From: Calditrichota bacterium
GTDB lineage: Bacteria > CLD3
DNA: 64,000 nt
Assembly (NCBI GenBank): GCA_008501735.1
Contig: QQUF01000035.1
Span: 1 to 64,000 of the forward strand
Direction of reading: 5' to 3'
Below, piece by piece: positions 1-13,125 of the stretch (positions are counted from its first letter, which is position 1; each line of letters starts with the position of its first letter). The notes under the pieces were generated by a model, which did no database searches, was not told where the DNA came from, and was given only the letters and a program-made list of their open reading frames with translations. Both the position numbers and the translations under genes were made by a program.

Positions 1-25
1 CTGCTTCGACAATCAAAGCACTTGC

Positions 26-1177
26 TTATCCACCACCAATACAGAGAGTTGCGAGTCCACGTTTTGCGTTTCTGTTTTTCATTGCGTAAAGCAGAGTTGT
101 TAGGATTCTTGTTCCACTTGCACCAATCGGATGACCAATTGCAATTGCTCCACCGTTCACGTTTACTTTGTCGTTGTCAAGTTCGAGTTCGCGGTTCGTA
201 ATTAAAGAAACAACGGCAAAAGCCTCATTCACTTCAAAAAGGTCAATATCGTCTTTAGTCATTTTCGCTTTTGCAAGAACTTTTCCAATTGCATCAATTG
301 GTGCTTTTGTAAACCACTCAGGATTTCTTCCTGCTGAAGCTTGAGCAACAATTTTTACCATTGGCTTAAGTCCGAGAGCATCAGCTTTTTCTTTTGACAT
401 TAAAACAACTGCTGCTGCTCCGTCATTAATTGAAGAAGCGTTTGCTGCTGTAACAGTTCCTTCTTTGTCAAATGCAGGGCGAAGAGTTGGAATTTTCTCA
501 AATTTTACTCTTGCAGGTTCTTCGTCAGTGTCAACAATTACACTGCCTTTTCTACCTTTAACTTCTACAGGAGCAATTTCGTCTTTGAAACGACCTTCTT
601 CTTGGGCTTTCTGAGCCCTTTTATAAGAATTGATTGCAAATTCGTCTTGAGAATCGCGAGGAATGTCGCATTCTCTTGCACAAAGTTCAGCTGCATTTCC
701 CATATGAAAATCATTGTAAACGTCCCAAAGTCCGTCGTGAACCATTGAATCAAGAACTTTTCCGTGTCCGAGCCTGAAACCATTTCTTGCATTTTTCATC
801 AAAAATGGTGCTTGAGACATATTTTCCATTCCACCTGCAACAATTACGTCTGCATCTCCACAAGCAATTGCTTGTGCTGCGAGCATTACAGATTTTAAAC
901 CTGAGCCACAAACTTTGTTGATTGTTAAAGCACCAACATTTTTATCCAAACCTGCATAAATTGCAACTTGTCTTGCAGGAGCTTGTCCAAGTCCTGCTGG
1001 AAGGACACAGCCAAAAATCACTTCATCAACTTCACTTTTATCAATTCCTGCTCTTTTTATTGCTTCTTCTGTGGCGACTGCTCCGAGTTTTGGTGCAGCA
1101 ATTGAGCTCAAACTTCCATTGAACGAGCCAACTGGTGTTCTTGCTGCTGAAACGATTACAACTTCACGTAAATCCAT
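26..1177 (-). CDS. Acetyl-CoA C-acetyltransferase (thiolase), C-terminus cut by a stop codon
   Basis: Thiolase that joins two acetyl-CoA into acetoacetyl-CoA or cleaves it in fatty-acid breakdown. All catalytic residues are visible: C90 in NKVCGSGLK, H349 in GHPIGASG and C379 in CIGGG. The frame ends with TAA directly after IGGG, whereas family members carry about ten more residues that form the last core strand. Reading on in the same frame to the window edge gives ASALIVEA, which looks like that missing tail, so a GAA to TAA change (or a base error) is likely. The ATG start is preceded by AAGGAT. Family assignment is firm; whether the product is active is not. Confidence 0.9.
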   Translation of the reverse strand: MDLREVVIVSAARTPVGSFNGSLSSIAAPKLGAVATEEAIKRAGIDKSEVDEVIFGCVLPAGLGQAPARQVAIYAGLDKNVGALTINKVCGSGLKSVMLAAQAIACGDADVIVAGGMENMSQAPFLMKNARNGFRLGHGKVLDSMVHDGLWDVYNDFHMGNAAELCARECDIPRDSQDEFAINSYKRAQKAQEEGRFKDEIAPVEVKGRKGSVIVDTDEEPARVKFEKIPTLRPAFDKEGTVTAANASSINDGAAAVVLMSKEKADALGLKPMVKIVAQASAGRNPEWFTKAPIDAIGKVLAKAKMTKDDIDLFEVNEAFAVVSLITNRELELDNDKVNVNGGAIAIGHPIGASGTRILTTLLYAMKNRNAKRGLATLCIGGG

Positions 1178-1519
1178 ATTTTTATCCTTAATTTTTATTT
1201 GTTAAAATTTTTGTTAAGAAAAGATGTTTTGGTATTTTTTCAAAAAGATTTCTTTGCTTGGAGAAAGAAGTCAGAATTCAGGAGTCAGAAGTTGGTCTGG
1301 TCGCAATTCTTTAATCTTCTTTCCTTTTCTCCTTTTTCGGATTTTCTATGTTTTTCATGAGCAATTCTTTTTTTGGGAGATTAAGTTTTCTAAAAAGTAA
1401 ATTCTAAAAGTGTCTTGTAGTTAAAAATTCTCTAAGAAATCCAATCGAAATTTTAAATTTTATGTTTAAGTTTGGACTTTGCTTTGGGAGAAGCATTCAA
1501 ACTAAAAAGGAACTATATT
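1178..1519. other. Intergenic region between divergent thiolase and lipoprotein genes
   Basis: About 340 bases with no convincing gene. It holds a short direct repeat (AGTCAGAA, twice, at 1269-1276 and 1283-1290) and T-rich tracts. A TAAGTTTG at 1467-1474 fits the Bacteroidota -7 consensus TAnnTTTG, but I see no matching -33 TTG at the right distance, so it is only a weak promoter candidate for the plus-strand gene. Confidence 0.4.
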
Positions 1520-2386
1520 TTGACTAACAAATTTTTACTCTTGTTGCTCTGTGCTACATTTTTTGCTTGTAGCAACAACTCAGAAGAACTCAAAAAAAAC
1601 TTCGCTACAACACCTGCAAAAGAAATAATTTGGAAAGCTAGTGAAGCTGCTGGAGGTTATGATAACTGGATTTCTAAGAAAAATCTAAAAGTCGAGTACA
1701 CTCTTGGAAGACATCACTCCATCTCAAAAAATTGGCGATACGAGAAAAATGTTTGGCATTTTGAAGTCGGTGAAAGATTTAAAATTCACGGAGAGTTTGA
1801 CGAAAAAGAAGACAACATCGAACAAGCAAACTTAAACGGGAAATATAAACTTGCCAAAAATTACAACTTAATCGAAGCACCCGAAAAAACAGAATTAATT
1901 TCAGAAGGTGAATTTGCAAACAAACAAGAAGAATATTTGAGACAAGTTGAAGTTACTCGCTTCCTTACAATTTCTAACAAAAATTTCTTGTCAGCACCTT
2001 TCAACTTAATTGACTTGTCGAAGTTTATGGAGTTTGAATTGCTACCAGAAAGAATCATTCAAGGAATCAAAACCATTCCTATTAAAGTTACTTTTAAAGA
2101 AAGTTACCCTTACAACAAAGATTGGTTTGTTTACTTTTTCAATGCAGAAACTTTTAGAATTGAACGAGTTTTCTTTGAATACGCTAATTTCAACAATTTT
2201 CGAGGAATTGCAAATTTTGAGAGTCCAACTAAGTTTGGAGATTTGGAATTAATGGCAAAAAGAACTTACTACCGCTCAAACTTGAACCAAAGAAAAGCAA
2301 GCACGAATCCAAGTAATTCCGCCGAAATTAAGTCAATTGAGTTTTTGGACAAGATTCCTGAAGAATTGTTTCAAGGCGTGAAATAA
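1520..2386 (+). CDS. Predicted lipoprotein of unknown function
   Basis: A 288-residue exported lipoprotein. I start it at TTG 1520, because AAAGG sits 9 bases upstream and this start puts a signal peptide (LLLLLCATFFAC, lipobox FFAC) right at the N-terminus. The ATG at 1472 would put 16 hydrophilic residues in front of it. The mature part has no cysteines or motifs I recognise. It opens with a helix (EIIWKASEAAGGYDNWISKK) followed by alternating beta-rich segments, a layout seen in LolA/DUF6503-like periplasmic lipid-binding folds. That resemblance is only a suggestion. The gene runs towards the ZIP transporter and ends in a shared inverted repeat. Confidence 0.75.
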   Translation: MTNKFLLLLLCATFFACSNNSEELKKNFATTPAKEIIWKASEAAGGYDNWISKKNLKVEYTLGRHHSISKNWRYEKNVWHFEVGERFKIHGEFDEKEDNIEQANLNGKYKLAKNYNLIEAPEKTELISEGEFANKQEEYLRQVEVTRFLTISNKNFLSAPFNLIDLSKFMEFELLPERIIQGIKTIPIKVTFKESYPYNKDWFVYFFNAETFRIERVFFEYANFNNFRGIANFESPTKFGDLELMAKRTYYRSNLNQRKASTNPSNSAEIKSIEFLDKIPEELFQGVK

Positions 2387-2427
2387 TCTATCTTTTTAGT
2401 GGCTGTGTCCGCCAAAAAGATAGATTA
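2384..2427. terminator. Inverted repeat shared by two convergent genes
   Basis: A perfect 14-bp inverted repeat (left arm 2384-2397, right arm 2414-2427) with an inner GGC/GCC pair. The left arm begins at the stop codon of the lipoprotein gene and the right arm lies inside the last codons of the ZIP gene. It could act as a two-way terminator. The A/T-rich stem base supplies U-runs inside the stem but there is no long U-tract after it. Confidence 0.45.
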
Positions 2428-3112
2428 TTAAAATTCCCAAAAGAAGTGCGAAGAGGTTCACAAGTTTCCATTTTTCAGCTTTGTGAATCTCTGGTAAAAG
2501 GTCGCTTGTAGCAATATGAAGAAATGTTCCTAACGAAAATGAAACACAAATCATTATCATCTCTTCACTGATTTCTTGCAAAAGATAATAGGAAATTAAA
2601 GCTCCGATTGGAGTGATTATCGCAAAAATTGAATTCAAAACCCAAACTTTTTTATTCGAGTAATGAGAATAAAGTAAAATATTACTAAGCGAAAAAGACG
2701 CAGGTCCTTTGTGTCCGAGAATCGCAAGTAATGCAACTCCGCTAAGTGAAGGCAAAAGAGTTGCTGAGCCTAAAATAAATCCGTCTGTCAAACTGTGAAT
2801 CGAAAGTCCGACGTAAGCAGAAAGTCCGATGTTGTGAACATTACAATGAGTTTCTTCGCAAGGGTGAACCATCACGAATTTTTCGAGAATGTAAAGGGTG
2901 ATGAAACCGAGTAAAATGTAAATTCCTGCTTCGTGAATTCCGCTGTGCAAGATTTCAGGTAAAAAGCTAAGGAAAGCAGCACCAAGTAAAGTTCCCGCTC
3001 CAAAACTTATTCCGATTCTTAAATATTTTTCGTCTAACTTTTTCCAAAGTGGTATTGAACCACTAAGAAAACTGATTAGTGCGATGATTCCGCAATTTAT
3101 CCAAAGCGTCAT
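2396..3112 (-). CDS. ZIP family divalent metal transporter
   Basis: A 238-residue inner-membrane protein with about eight hydrophobic segments, the length and layout of a bacterial ZIP permease, which brings zinc or other divalent metals into the cytoplasm. The binuclear metal centre is recognisable: HSLTDG at 106-111 (TM4) and HKGPASF at 134-140 (TM5). The loop after TM3 is rich in Cys and His (HPCEETHCNVH, 83-93), as expected for a metal-loading loop, and the chain ends GGHSH. The gene starts six bases after the stop of the upstream cytochrome gene, so the two are probably co-transcribed. Metal specificity cannot be read from the sequence. Confidence 0.87.
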   Translation of the reverse strand: MTLWINCGIIALISFLSGSIPLWKKLDEKYLRIGISFGAGTLLGAAFLSFLPEILHSGIHEAGIYILLGFITLYILEKFVMVHPCEETHCNVHNIGLSAYVGLSIHSLTDGFILGSATLLPSLSGVALLAILGHKGPASFSLSNILLYSHYSNKKVWVLNSIFAIITPIGALISYYLLQEISEEMIMICVSFSLGTFLHIATSDLLPEIHKAEKWKLVNLFALLLGILIIYLFGGHSH

Positions 3113-3118
3113 TAAGTT

Positions 3119-3475
3119 TTACTTTTTTTCCTCTTTAGGAAGTTCATTGACGGGCTTTTTGTTTCCTGCGTGGCAAGTGTAACAAGTAACTTTTTCAGCA
3201 CCTTCATAATTAAAAACATTTTTATTGAGGTCTCTTGTCATTGTAATCATTTTTCTTGCAATATCTTTGTGATGATTCTCATCGCTTGAAAAGTCTTTTG
3301 TATTGTGGCAAAAACTGCACTTCTGTCCAATTTCTTTACTGAGCTTTTTCATATAGGTTTTAAGAGCAGGTTTGTCCATATCTTTCAAAACCGTTACGTT
3401 TTTCAGTTCATCACCAGCAAAAACACTACCGCAAAGAATGAACATTGAAACAAAAAGTAAGAATGTCTTTTTCAT
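3119..3475 (-). CDS. Small dihaem cytochrome c, reaction-centre-cytochrome-like
   Basis: A 118-residue exported protein with a signal peptide (hydrophobic core LLFVSMFILCGSVFA) and two haem-binding CxxCH motifs, CSFCH at 53-57 and CYTCH at 98-102. Between them lies DIARKMITMTRDLN, the conserved helix of the CytoC_RC family (PF02276), which supplies a Met axial ligand. In non-photosynthetic bacteria such short members are thought to be periplasmic electron carriers; no partner is identified here. CcmF, encoded further on in this window, would be needed to attach its haems. The gene is separated from guaB by a strong palindrome and leads into the ZIP gene. Confidence 0.85.
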   Translation of the reverse strand: MKKTFLLFVSMFILCGSVFAGDELKNVTVLKDMDKPALKTYMKKLSKEIGQKCSFCHNTKDFSSDENHHKDIARKMITMTRDLNKNVFNYEGAEKVTCYTCHAGNKKPVNELPKEEKK

Positions 3476-3504
3476 TTTCTTTTCCTATTTTTTTAGATAA
3501 AAAT

Positions 3505-3533
3505 CCATAGAATAGCTTAAAGCTATTCTATGG
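3505..3533 (-). terminator. Palindromic terminator after guaB
   Basis: Near-perfect palindrome with 14-bp arms around a single central base, immediately downstream of the guaB stop. On the minus strand it is followed by ATTTTTATC, so it reads as a rho-independent terminator for the rel-guaB unit. Confidence 0.65.
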
Positions 3534-3540
3534 ACAAAAA

Positions 3541-7211
<3,671 letters not shown>

Positions 7212-7398
7212 TTTTTTCCTTTGCTTTAGCATTTGCTAACTTTGGCTTTTAGCTTATTGTCTAAACCTAACGTTTTTTGTAAACAAAAATTCATTTAGTT
7301 AATTTTGTAAAAACTTTATTACTTTAGAGGCTGAAATTAAGCAATTTAATTTTAAAAATCACCACAACCTTCACAAGAAATTAGGATAATTCTAAAAA

Positions 7399-9783
7399 AT
7401 GACAGAAAAGCAAAGAAAAATCATTAGCATAATGCTGATGGCAATCTCTGTTTTTATCTTTTTGAGCCTCATCTCTTACAAATCCACAGACTCTGGAACT
7501 CACCCTGAAAAAGTTCAAAACCTTCTTGGAGAAGTCGGTGTCTCAATTTCCTACACTCTTTACAACTTCACAATTGGTTACCCTATTCTCTTTTTACCGA
7601 TTATACTTTTCATTTTCGGTTGGCTTTTTTTCAAAGATGAAATTTCAGACAGATTTTTTGAAATCTCTTCCCAAATCAGTTTGACAGGAATTATTATTTC
7701 AATGATTCTTGCACTTTACGTCGAACCAGATTTTGCAAACGAAGTTCACGGAATGATAGGACTTTTTTTAATTAGTACAATCAAACAATACTTAGGCGTT
7801 TTCGGCTCGGTGATTATCATTGTTGCTTTGTCTTTGATAAATTTGATTTGGGCTTTTGACCCAAAAATCTTCAAAGGCGATTTAAGTTTCGATTACGATT
7901 TTTCTTGGCTCACAAATCTTTTTGAACCAAAAGAAACTGCCGAAGTAGAGGAAGAGGAAGAGGAAGAAGTAGAGTTAGAAATTTCTCAAACAATCAGACT
8001 TGACGAAGAACCTCAAAAATCAAAACCGAAAAAAGTTGCTCCGAAACCGAAAAAAGAAACTCCAAAACCAAAGCCTCAAGTTGTTGAAGAAGTTCAAGTT
8101 GTCGAAGAAGAACCGAAAATTGTTGAAAAAACAGTTCCAAAATCTGAAACGAAATCTGAACCCAAAGTTGTTGAGAAACCTAAAAAAGAAACTCCCAAAA
8201 CTTCTAAAACTGAAACTGATAATTTGAAAATCGAAGAGGCTTTTGAAGAACAAGAAGCAAACTTTGACGAAGCACAACAACACACAAAAGAATACGTTTT
8301 CCCTTCAGTTGAGCTTTTAGATTCCGTTGAAGAAGGAAAAGTTTCGCTTGAAAAACGTGAAGACGAAATTCGCGAAAGAGCTAAAACTTTGGTTACTTGC
8401 CTTGCTACTTTCGGAATCAAAGCAAATGTTGTTCAAGCTCACCCTGGACCTGTAATTACACTTTTTGAAGTTCGTCCTGGACCAGGGGTCAAGATTCAAA
8501 GAATTATGAATCTTGAAAATGATTTGGCAATGGCTATGGAAGCACGTGGAATTAGAATGATTGCTCCAATTCCCGGAAAATCCGCAATGGGAATTGAGAT
8601 TCCAAATGTTGACCGACAAATGGTAACGCTAAAATCAGTGATGAACACGAAAAAATTTAAAGAAAAAAAATCAAATCTCCGAATCGCTTTTGGTAAATCG
8701 ATTTCAGGCGAAGCATTTTTTACAGACCTTGCAAAAATGCCTCACTTGTTAATTGCGGGTGCAACAGGAACAGGAAAAAGCGTTTGTATGAACGTAATCC
8801 TTTTGAGCATTCTTTACCAATCTCACCCTGACGAAGTAAAACTAATTTTGATTGACCCGAAAAAAGTAGAGTTTTCAAATTACCGACCAATCAAAGGACA
8901 ATTTCTTGCACAAGTTGACGGAGTTGACGAAGCAATAATTACAAAACCTGAAAATGCAATGACAGCTTTAAACTCAGCAGTTTTGGAAATGGAAAGACGT
9001 TACGAAATTCTTTCAAAATGCGGAGCAAGAAACCTCGAAGATTACACAAATAAACTTGCAAATGGTCAAGTTGGGAAAAAAGGTTTGCCAGAAGTAAAAA
9101 TACCTTACTTGGTAGTTGTAATTGACGAGTTAGCAGATTTGATGATGACAAGTGGTAAACAAATTGAAGAACCGATAATTCGCCTTGCACAAATGGCAAG
9201 AGCAGTCGGAATTCATTTAATTATCGCAACTCAAAGACCTTCCGTGAATGTCATCACAGGTTTAATCAAAGCGAATTTCCCAACAAGAGTGGCTTTCCGC
9301 GTTGCAAGTAAAATTGATGCAAGAACAATTATGGACGCTCACGGAGGAGCAGAATCTTTGCTCGGAATGGGCGATATGCTTTTGTTAAAACCTGATTTGC
9401 CGAAACCTGAACGTTTGCAATGTGCTTTCGTTTCCACAGAAGAAGCCGAAAGAGCAATCAACCACATTTCCCAACAAGGTAATTTCCCGACTTTAACTTT
9501 GCCTTCCTCAGTTAGCGGAGGAGTTAGTGGCGATGAAGATGGATTTACAATTACCCGCGAAGGAAGAGACCCGCTTTTTGAAGAAGCTTGTAAGTTAGTT
9601 GCAAGTGCAGAAAAGGTTTCGATTTCCTTTGTCCAAAGAAGGTTGAAAATTGGATTCAACCGAGCAGCAACAATTTGGGAGCAACTTGAACAAAATGGAT
9701 TTGTAGGAGTTGCAGCCGACGGAAAAACAAAAATTTCATTAATTACACTAGAAGACTTAAATGATTTAAACTCTGACGACTAA
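7399..9783 (+). CDS. ftsK: DNA translocase FtsK/SpoIIIE
   Basis: Septum-anchored DNA pump that clears chromosome ends and activates dimer resolution at division; 794 residues. About four membrane segments lie in the first 155 residues. Then comes a low-complexity linker (about 175-300) with an acidic run and many K-P-K repeats, and the RecA-like motor with Walker A GATGTGKS (454-461) and Walker B VVVIDELAD (572-580). The last 70 residues form the winged-helix gamma domain that reads oriented chromosomal motifs. It is divergent from rel and followed by lolA, which starts 41 bases after its stop. Confidence 0.96.
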   Translation: MTEKQRKIISIMLMAISVFIFLSLISYKSTDSGTHPEKVQNLLGEVGVSISYTLYNFTIGYPILFLPIILFIFGWLFFKDEISDRFFEISSQISLTGIIISMILALYVEPDFANEVHGMIGLFLISTIKQYLGVFGSVIIIVALSLINLIWAFDPKIFKGDLSFDYDFSWLTNLFEPKETAEVEEEEEEEVELEISQTIRLDEEPQKSKPKKVAPKPKKETPKPKPQVVEEVQVVEEEPKIVEKTVPKSETKSEPKVVEKPKKETPKTSKTETDNLKIEEAFEEQEANFDEAQQHTKEYVFPSVELLDSVEEGKVSLEKREDEIRERAKTLVTCLATFGIKANVVQAHPGPVITLFEVRPGPGVKIQRIMNLENDLAMAMEARGIRMIAPIPGKSAMGIEIPNVDRQMVTLKSVMNTKKFKEKKSNLRIAFGKSISGEAFFTDLAKMPHLLIAGATGTGKSVCMNVILLSILYQSHPDEVKLILIDPKKVEFSNYRPIKGQFLAQVDGVDEAIITKPENAMTALNSAVLEMERRYEILSKCGARNLEDYTNKLANGQVGKKGLPEVKIPYLVVVIDELADLMMTSGKQIEEPIIRLAQMARAVGIHLIIATQRPSVNVITGLIKANFPTRVAFRVASKIDARTIMDAHGGAESLLGMGDMLLLKPDLPKPERLQCAFVSTEEAERAINHISQQGNFPTLTLPSSVSGGVSGDEDGFTITREGRDPLFEEACKLVASAEKVSISFVQRRLKIGFNRAATIWEQLEQNGFVGVAADGKTKISLITLEDLNDLNSDD

Positions 9784-9824
9784 CCGCAGTATTGGAGGAA
9801 ACAAAATAACTTTGGAGCGAAACA

Positions 9825-10469
9825 TTGAAAACGAAAAACATCTTAATCAGTTTAATAATTTTAGCCTTTACAAACCTTGCATTCGCAGGACCTTCCGCAA
9901 AAGAAATCCTTAAAAAAGTCCAGAAAAAATATGAGAAAGACATCAAAACTTTGAGTGCTGACTTTACTCAAAAAGTTCAGTGGAATTTGAGTGGATTCGT
10001 TCAAGAGTCAGATGGAAAAATGTTGCTCAAAGGCGACAAGTTCCGATTCGACACAGACTCACAATCGCTTTCAAATGACGGCGAAACAATTTGGACTTAC
10101 AATTCAACCTCAGAACAAATCATCGTTGACTCAATCAAAAAGTCAGGCGAAATTTTGATGCCACAAGAGTTGCTTTTTAAGTTCCCTGAAAACTACACAC
10201 TTTTTTATCTCGGTGAAGAGAAACAGGGTAAGAAGAATTTCTTCATCTTAAAACTTTCAGCAAAATCTGAATCCGAAAACTTGAAAGAGATTAAAGTTTG
10301 GGTTTTGGAAGACGAGTGGTTGACACAAAAATTAGAATACGTTGACTTAAACGAAAACATCACGACTTACACTTTGAAAAATGTCAAAACCAACACCGAA
10401 ATTTCAGACGACAAATTTCAACTCACAGAATTCACAGATGCAGAAGTAATTGACTTGAGAGAAGAGTAG
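9825..10469 (+). CDS. lolA: Outer-membrane lipoprotein carrier protein LolA
   Basis: Periplasmic chaperone that ferries lipoproteins from the inner to the outer membrane; 214 residues, typical length. It begins at TTG 9825 with TTGGAG seven bases upstream, giving a clean signal peptide (ILISLIILAFTNLAFA). The mature protein opens with the LolA signature region (LSADFTQKVQ) and continues with GKMLLKGDKFRFD and ETIWTYNSTSEQIIV, the half-open beta barrel of the family. Its position right after ftsK recalls the ftsK-lolA order of many Gram-negative bacteria. It converges on the restriction gene with only four bases between stops. Confidence 0.92.
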   Translation: MKTKNILISLIILAFTNLAFAGPSAKEILKKVQKKYEKDIKTLSADFTQKVQWNLSGFVQESDGKMLLKGDKFRFDTDSQSLSNDGETIWTYNSTSEQIIVDSIKKSGEILMPQELLFKFPENYTLFYLGEEKQGKKNFFILKLSAKSESENLKEIKVWVLEDEWLTQKLEYVDLNENITTYTLKNVKTNTEISDDKFQLTEFTDAEVIDLREE

Positions 10470-10473
10470 AGAA

Positions 10474-13125
10474 TCAAATTAACTGTCCAACTTTTTTGAC
10501 CACTTTGTATTCGATTTGTTCAAACTCGTTAAAGTGTGCTTCCCCACATTTTATTTTAAGTTGTTCACTTTCTTTCAGTTTTGATAAATCTATTTGTTTT
10601 CCTCCTGTATCCTTAGTTTCTGCGACGAAATAAATTTTCTTTTCATCTTCAAAAATTAAAGCCCAATCAGGATTGTAATTTCCAATTGGAGTAGGAATTT
10701 TGAACCAATTTGGCAATTTGAAATAAAATTTCACATTATCACTTGATTCACAATCTTCGGCAAACTGACTTTCAACTCCTGAATCCAATGGAATCAAATC
10801 TTCATAGATTGTCTTTGAATTATCCTTAACCTCGAAAGTAAAATCATTCAAATACATTTCTAATTCTTGATTTTCAAACAAAGTCATTTCGTAGTCTGAA
10901 TTTCCTAATTTCTGATATTTTATACCGTCAATCATTAAAGTGTAAAGAGTGCGTTTGATAACTTGTGAAGCTAAATCTAAAAATAATTGTGGATTAACTA
11001 AAATATCTCCGATTCTTCCTGAATCACTCAAAATTTGTAGAATGGTAGAACGAGTTAATTCTGTTTTACTTTGAATGAAATTTAATACATCTGGAATTTT
11101 CCAAGAAAAACCTTCTAATGATTCTACTCTGTCTCCTGAATACATTGTTTCAATTCCGTCGGTTGACATTTCGATTTTGACTTTTGTGGCACGAATTGAA
11201 GGTGCTTTTATTTTTGGCAAATTTTTAACGGCTTCTGAAGCTAAACTAACCAATTCGTTTGTGTCGTAATCAACTCTGTAAGTTGTTCTCTTTTTTAGTT
11301 TTTCCCAAATTCCCAAAAATTTTGGGTCTGCTTCAAAACCCTTTCGATACTTTATTTTAGTTCGGTCTTTTTTGTTTTTGATTCTTCCTTTGAACTCTAC
11401 TCCAAAATCATCTTCAATTTCTTTTTGTAAAGTTTTCGCAAAATCGTCATAAGATTCATTGGCAATTAAAGTCAGCCTGTTAATATTTTGGTCATAAATT
11501 CGTTTTCCTGTTTGGTCAACTGCTAACCTTAAGCCTCTTCCAATTTCCTGACGTTTTTTCATTTCCGATTTTGTCTCGTTTAAAGTGCAAATCTGGAAAA
11601 CATTCGGATTGTCCCAACCTTCTCGCAAAGCTGAATGTGAAAAAATGAAACGTAAAGAATTTCCTAAGTTCAAAAGTTTTTCTTTGTCTTTCATTATCAA
11701 ACTGTAAGTATCATCGTCAGCTTTTGTTACTCCTGATGTGTCTTTGAGTTTTCCTTTTTTGTCTTGGGAAAAATAACCGTTGTGAACTTTATCAACTCGG
11801 AATTTATCCAATTCTTTGTAAGCTAGTTTGGTAATAAATTCTTGGTAAATTTCTTCAAACCAATCAGCAAATTTTCCTTTAACAGAATTTCCTGCCGAGT
11901 CGTACTGACGGTAATTTGCGACTTTATCGATGAAAAAAAGTGAAAGAACTTTAATTCCTTTTTTGTTAAGTCTTTTTTCCTTTTTCAAATGCTCTTCAAC
12001 TGTTTTACGGATTTGAAATTTCATTACTTCCTCTGTCAAACCACCTTGACTTTCACCTTTGTAAAGAATGTTTCCGTTTGAAAGTGAAATGCAATCATTA
12101 GAAAAGTCTATTTCTTCAATAATGTAACCATCAGAATAAATTTCCCTTTCGTTGGAAAGTTTGTACAAATCATCGCCAGTTTTCACATTTATCGATTTCT
12201 TCTTCACTCCTCCTTTTTCATTTAAATTTATCGAAACTTTTGCCGTTACTTTGGTCTTTGCTGCTTTAATCGAATCAACAGCTATAAAAGCGTCGTTGAA
12301 AGAATTCTCTTCTACAATCGAATCCACTTCAATTTGTTTAACCAAACCTAAGTCGTAAGCCTTAACAGGATTTAGACTAAAAGTTAAATTGTAATTTTTT
12401 ATGTGAGTTGCCGAGTAACGAAGCGTACACAGGAAATTCAAACTTTCAATCGCCAAAATTCTTTTTTCAGTTTCCATATTTTGTGGCTCGTCAACAATTA
12501 CAATCGGATTTGTTGTTTGAATAAACTCAATTGGTTTTTGTCCATTTAATTTGTCATTTGGTTTATTAATTATGTTTTCGTCTTTGGAAAAGGAGTCAAT
12601 GTTTATTACCAAAATTTCAATTGTGTTATTCGTTGCAAAACCTCTTAGAGAAGAAACTTTTCTACTGTCATAAACTTGGAAATTTATTGGAACATTGTCG
12701 TACAAATTTTGGAAGTGTTCGTGTGTGATTTCTAAATTCTTCAAAACACCTTCCCGAATTGCCACTGAAGGAACAACGATGACAAATTTTTTGAAACCGT
12801 AAAGTTTGTTCAATTCGTAAACGGTTCGTAAGTAAACGTAAGTTTTTCCTGTTCCTGTTTCCATTTCAACTGAAAAGTGCATTCCGTCTAAGTTTGTTGA
12901 TTCTTCGATTTCATTGTTTTTCTGAATTTCTTTCAAATTCTTTAAAATCTGCTCTTCGGATAAAATTAAGTTGTTTCCAATTCCGTTGATTAAATCTAAT
13001 TTACCTTCTTCTTGGAGTAGATTTTCCAAAATTGATTCTTCCAAGGGTTGCCCTTCAAACAAATCAGTTATTGATTTTATCGCTTCTTTTTGGAACTCTA
13101 AATTTGGCTCAAAGGTTATTTTCAT
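10474..13125 (-). CDS. res: Type III restriction enzyme, Res subunit
   Basis: ATP-dependent helicase/endonuclease subunit that cuts unmodified DNA together with Mod; 883 residues. The superfamily 2 motor shows METGTGKTY (88-96), VDEPQN (211-216, a DEPQ variant of the DEAD box as usual in Res), SATH (238-241), and later the motif V/VI region HSALREGWDNPNVFQ and RQEIGRGLR. The C-terminal nuclease carries the PD-(D/E)xK elements as NPDWAL and VAETK. The ORF overlaps the end of rhuM by four bases, so translation is probably coupled. All key motifs are intact. Confidence 0.95.
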   Translation of the reverse strand: MKITFEPNLEFQKEAIKSITDLFEGQPLEESILENLLQEEGKLDLINGIGNNLILSEEQILKNLKEIQKNNEIEESTNLDGMHFSVEMETGTGKTYVYLRTVYELNKLYGFKKFVIVVPSVAIREGVLKNLEITHEHFQNLYDNVPINFQVYDSRKVSSLRGFATNNTIEILVINIDSFSKDENIINKPNDKLNGQKPIEFIQTTNPIVIVDEPQNMETEKRILAIESLNFLCTLRYSATHIKNYNLTFSLNPVKAYDLGLVKQIEVDSIVEENSFNDAFIAVDSIKAAKTKVTAKVSINLNEKGGVKKKSINVKTGDDLYKLSNEREIYSDGYIIEEIDFSNDCISLSNGNILYKGESQGGLTEEVMKFQIRKTVEEHLKKEKRLNKKGIKVLSLFFIDKVANYRQYDSAGNSVKGKFADWFEEIYQEFITKLAYKELDKFRVDKVHNGYFSQDKKGKLKDTSGVTKADDDTYSLIMKDKEKLLNLGNSLRFIFSHSALREGWDNPNVFQICTLNETKSEMKKRQEIGRGLRLAVDQTGKRIYDQNINRLTLIANESYDDFAKTLQKEIEDDFGVEFKGRIKNKKDRTKIKYRKGFEADPKFLGIWEKLKKRTTYRVDYDTNELVSLASEAVKNLPKIKAPSIRATKVKIEMSTDGIETMYSGDRVESLEGFSWKIPDVLNFIQSKTELTRSTILQILSDSGRIGDILVNPQLFLDLASQVIKRTLYTLMIDGIKYQKLGNSDYEMTLFENQELEMYLNDFTFEVKDNSKTIYEDLIPLDSGVESQFAEDCESSDNVKFYFKLPNWFKIPTPIGNYNPDWALIFEDEKKIYFVAETKDTGGKQIDLSKLKESEQLKIKCGEAHFNEFEQIEYKVVKKVGQLI

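Noticed and set aside
26-28. Reassigned stop codon
   Set aside because: TAA ends most other genes in the window, so a general code change does not fit.
1472-1519. ATG start for the lipoprotein
   Set aside because: It adds 16 residues before the signal peptide and has no ribosome binding site; TTG 1520 fits better.
7951-8230. Low-complexity frames on both strands in the ftsK linker
   Set aside because: They result from the Glu/Lys/Pro-rich linker composition and have no other coding signs.
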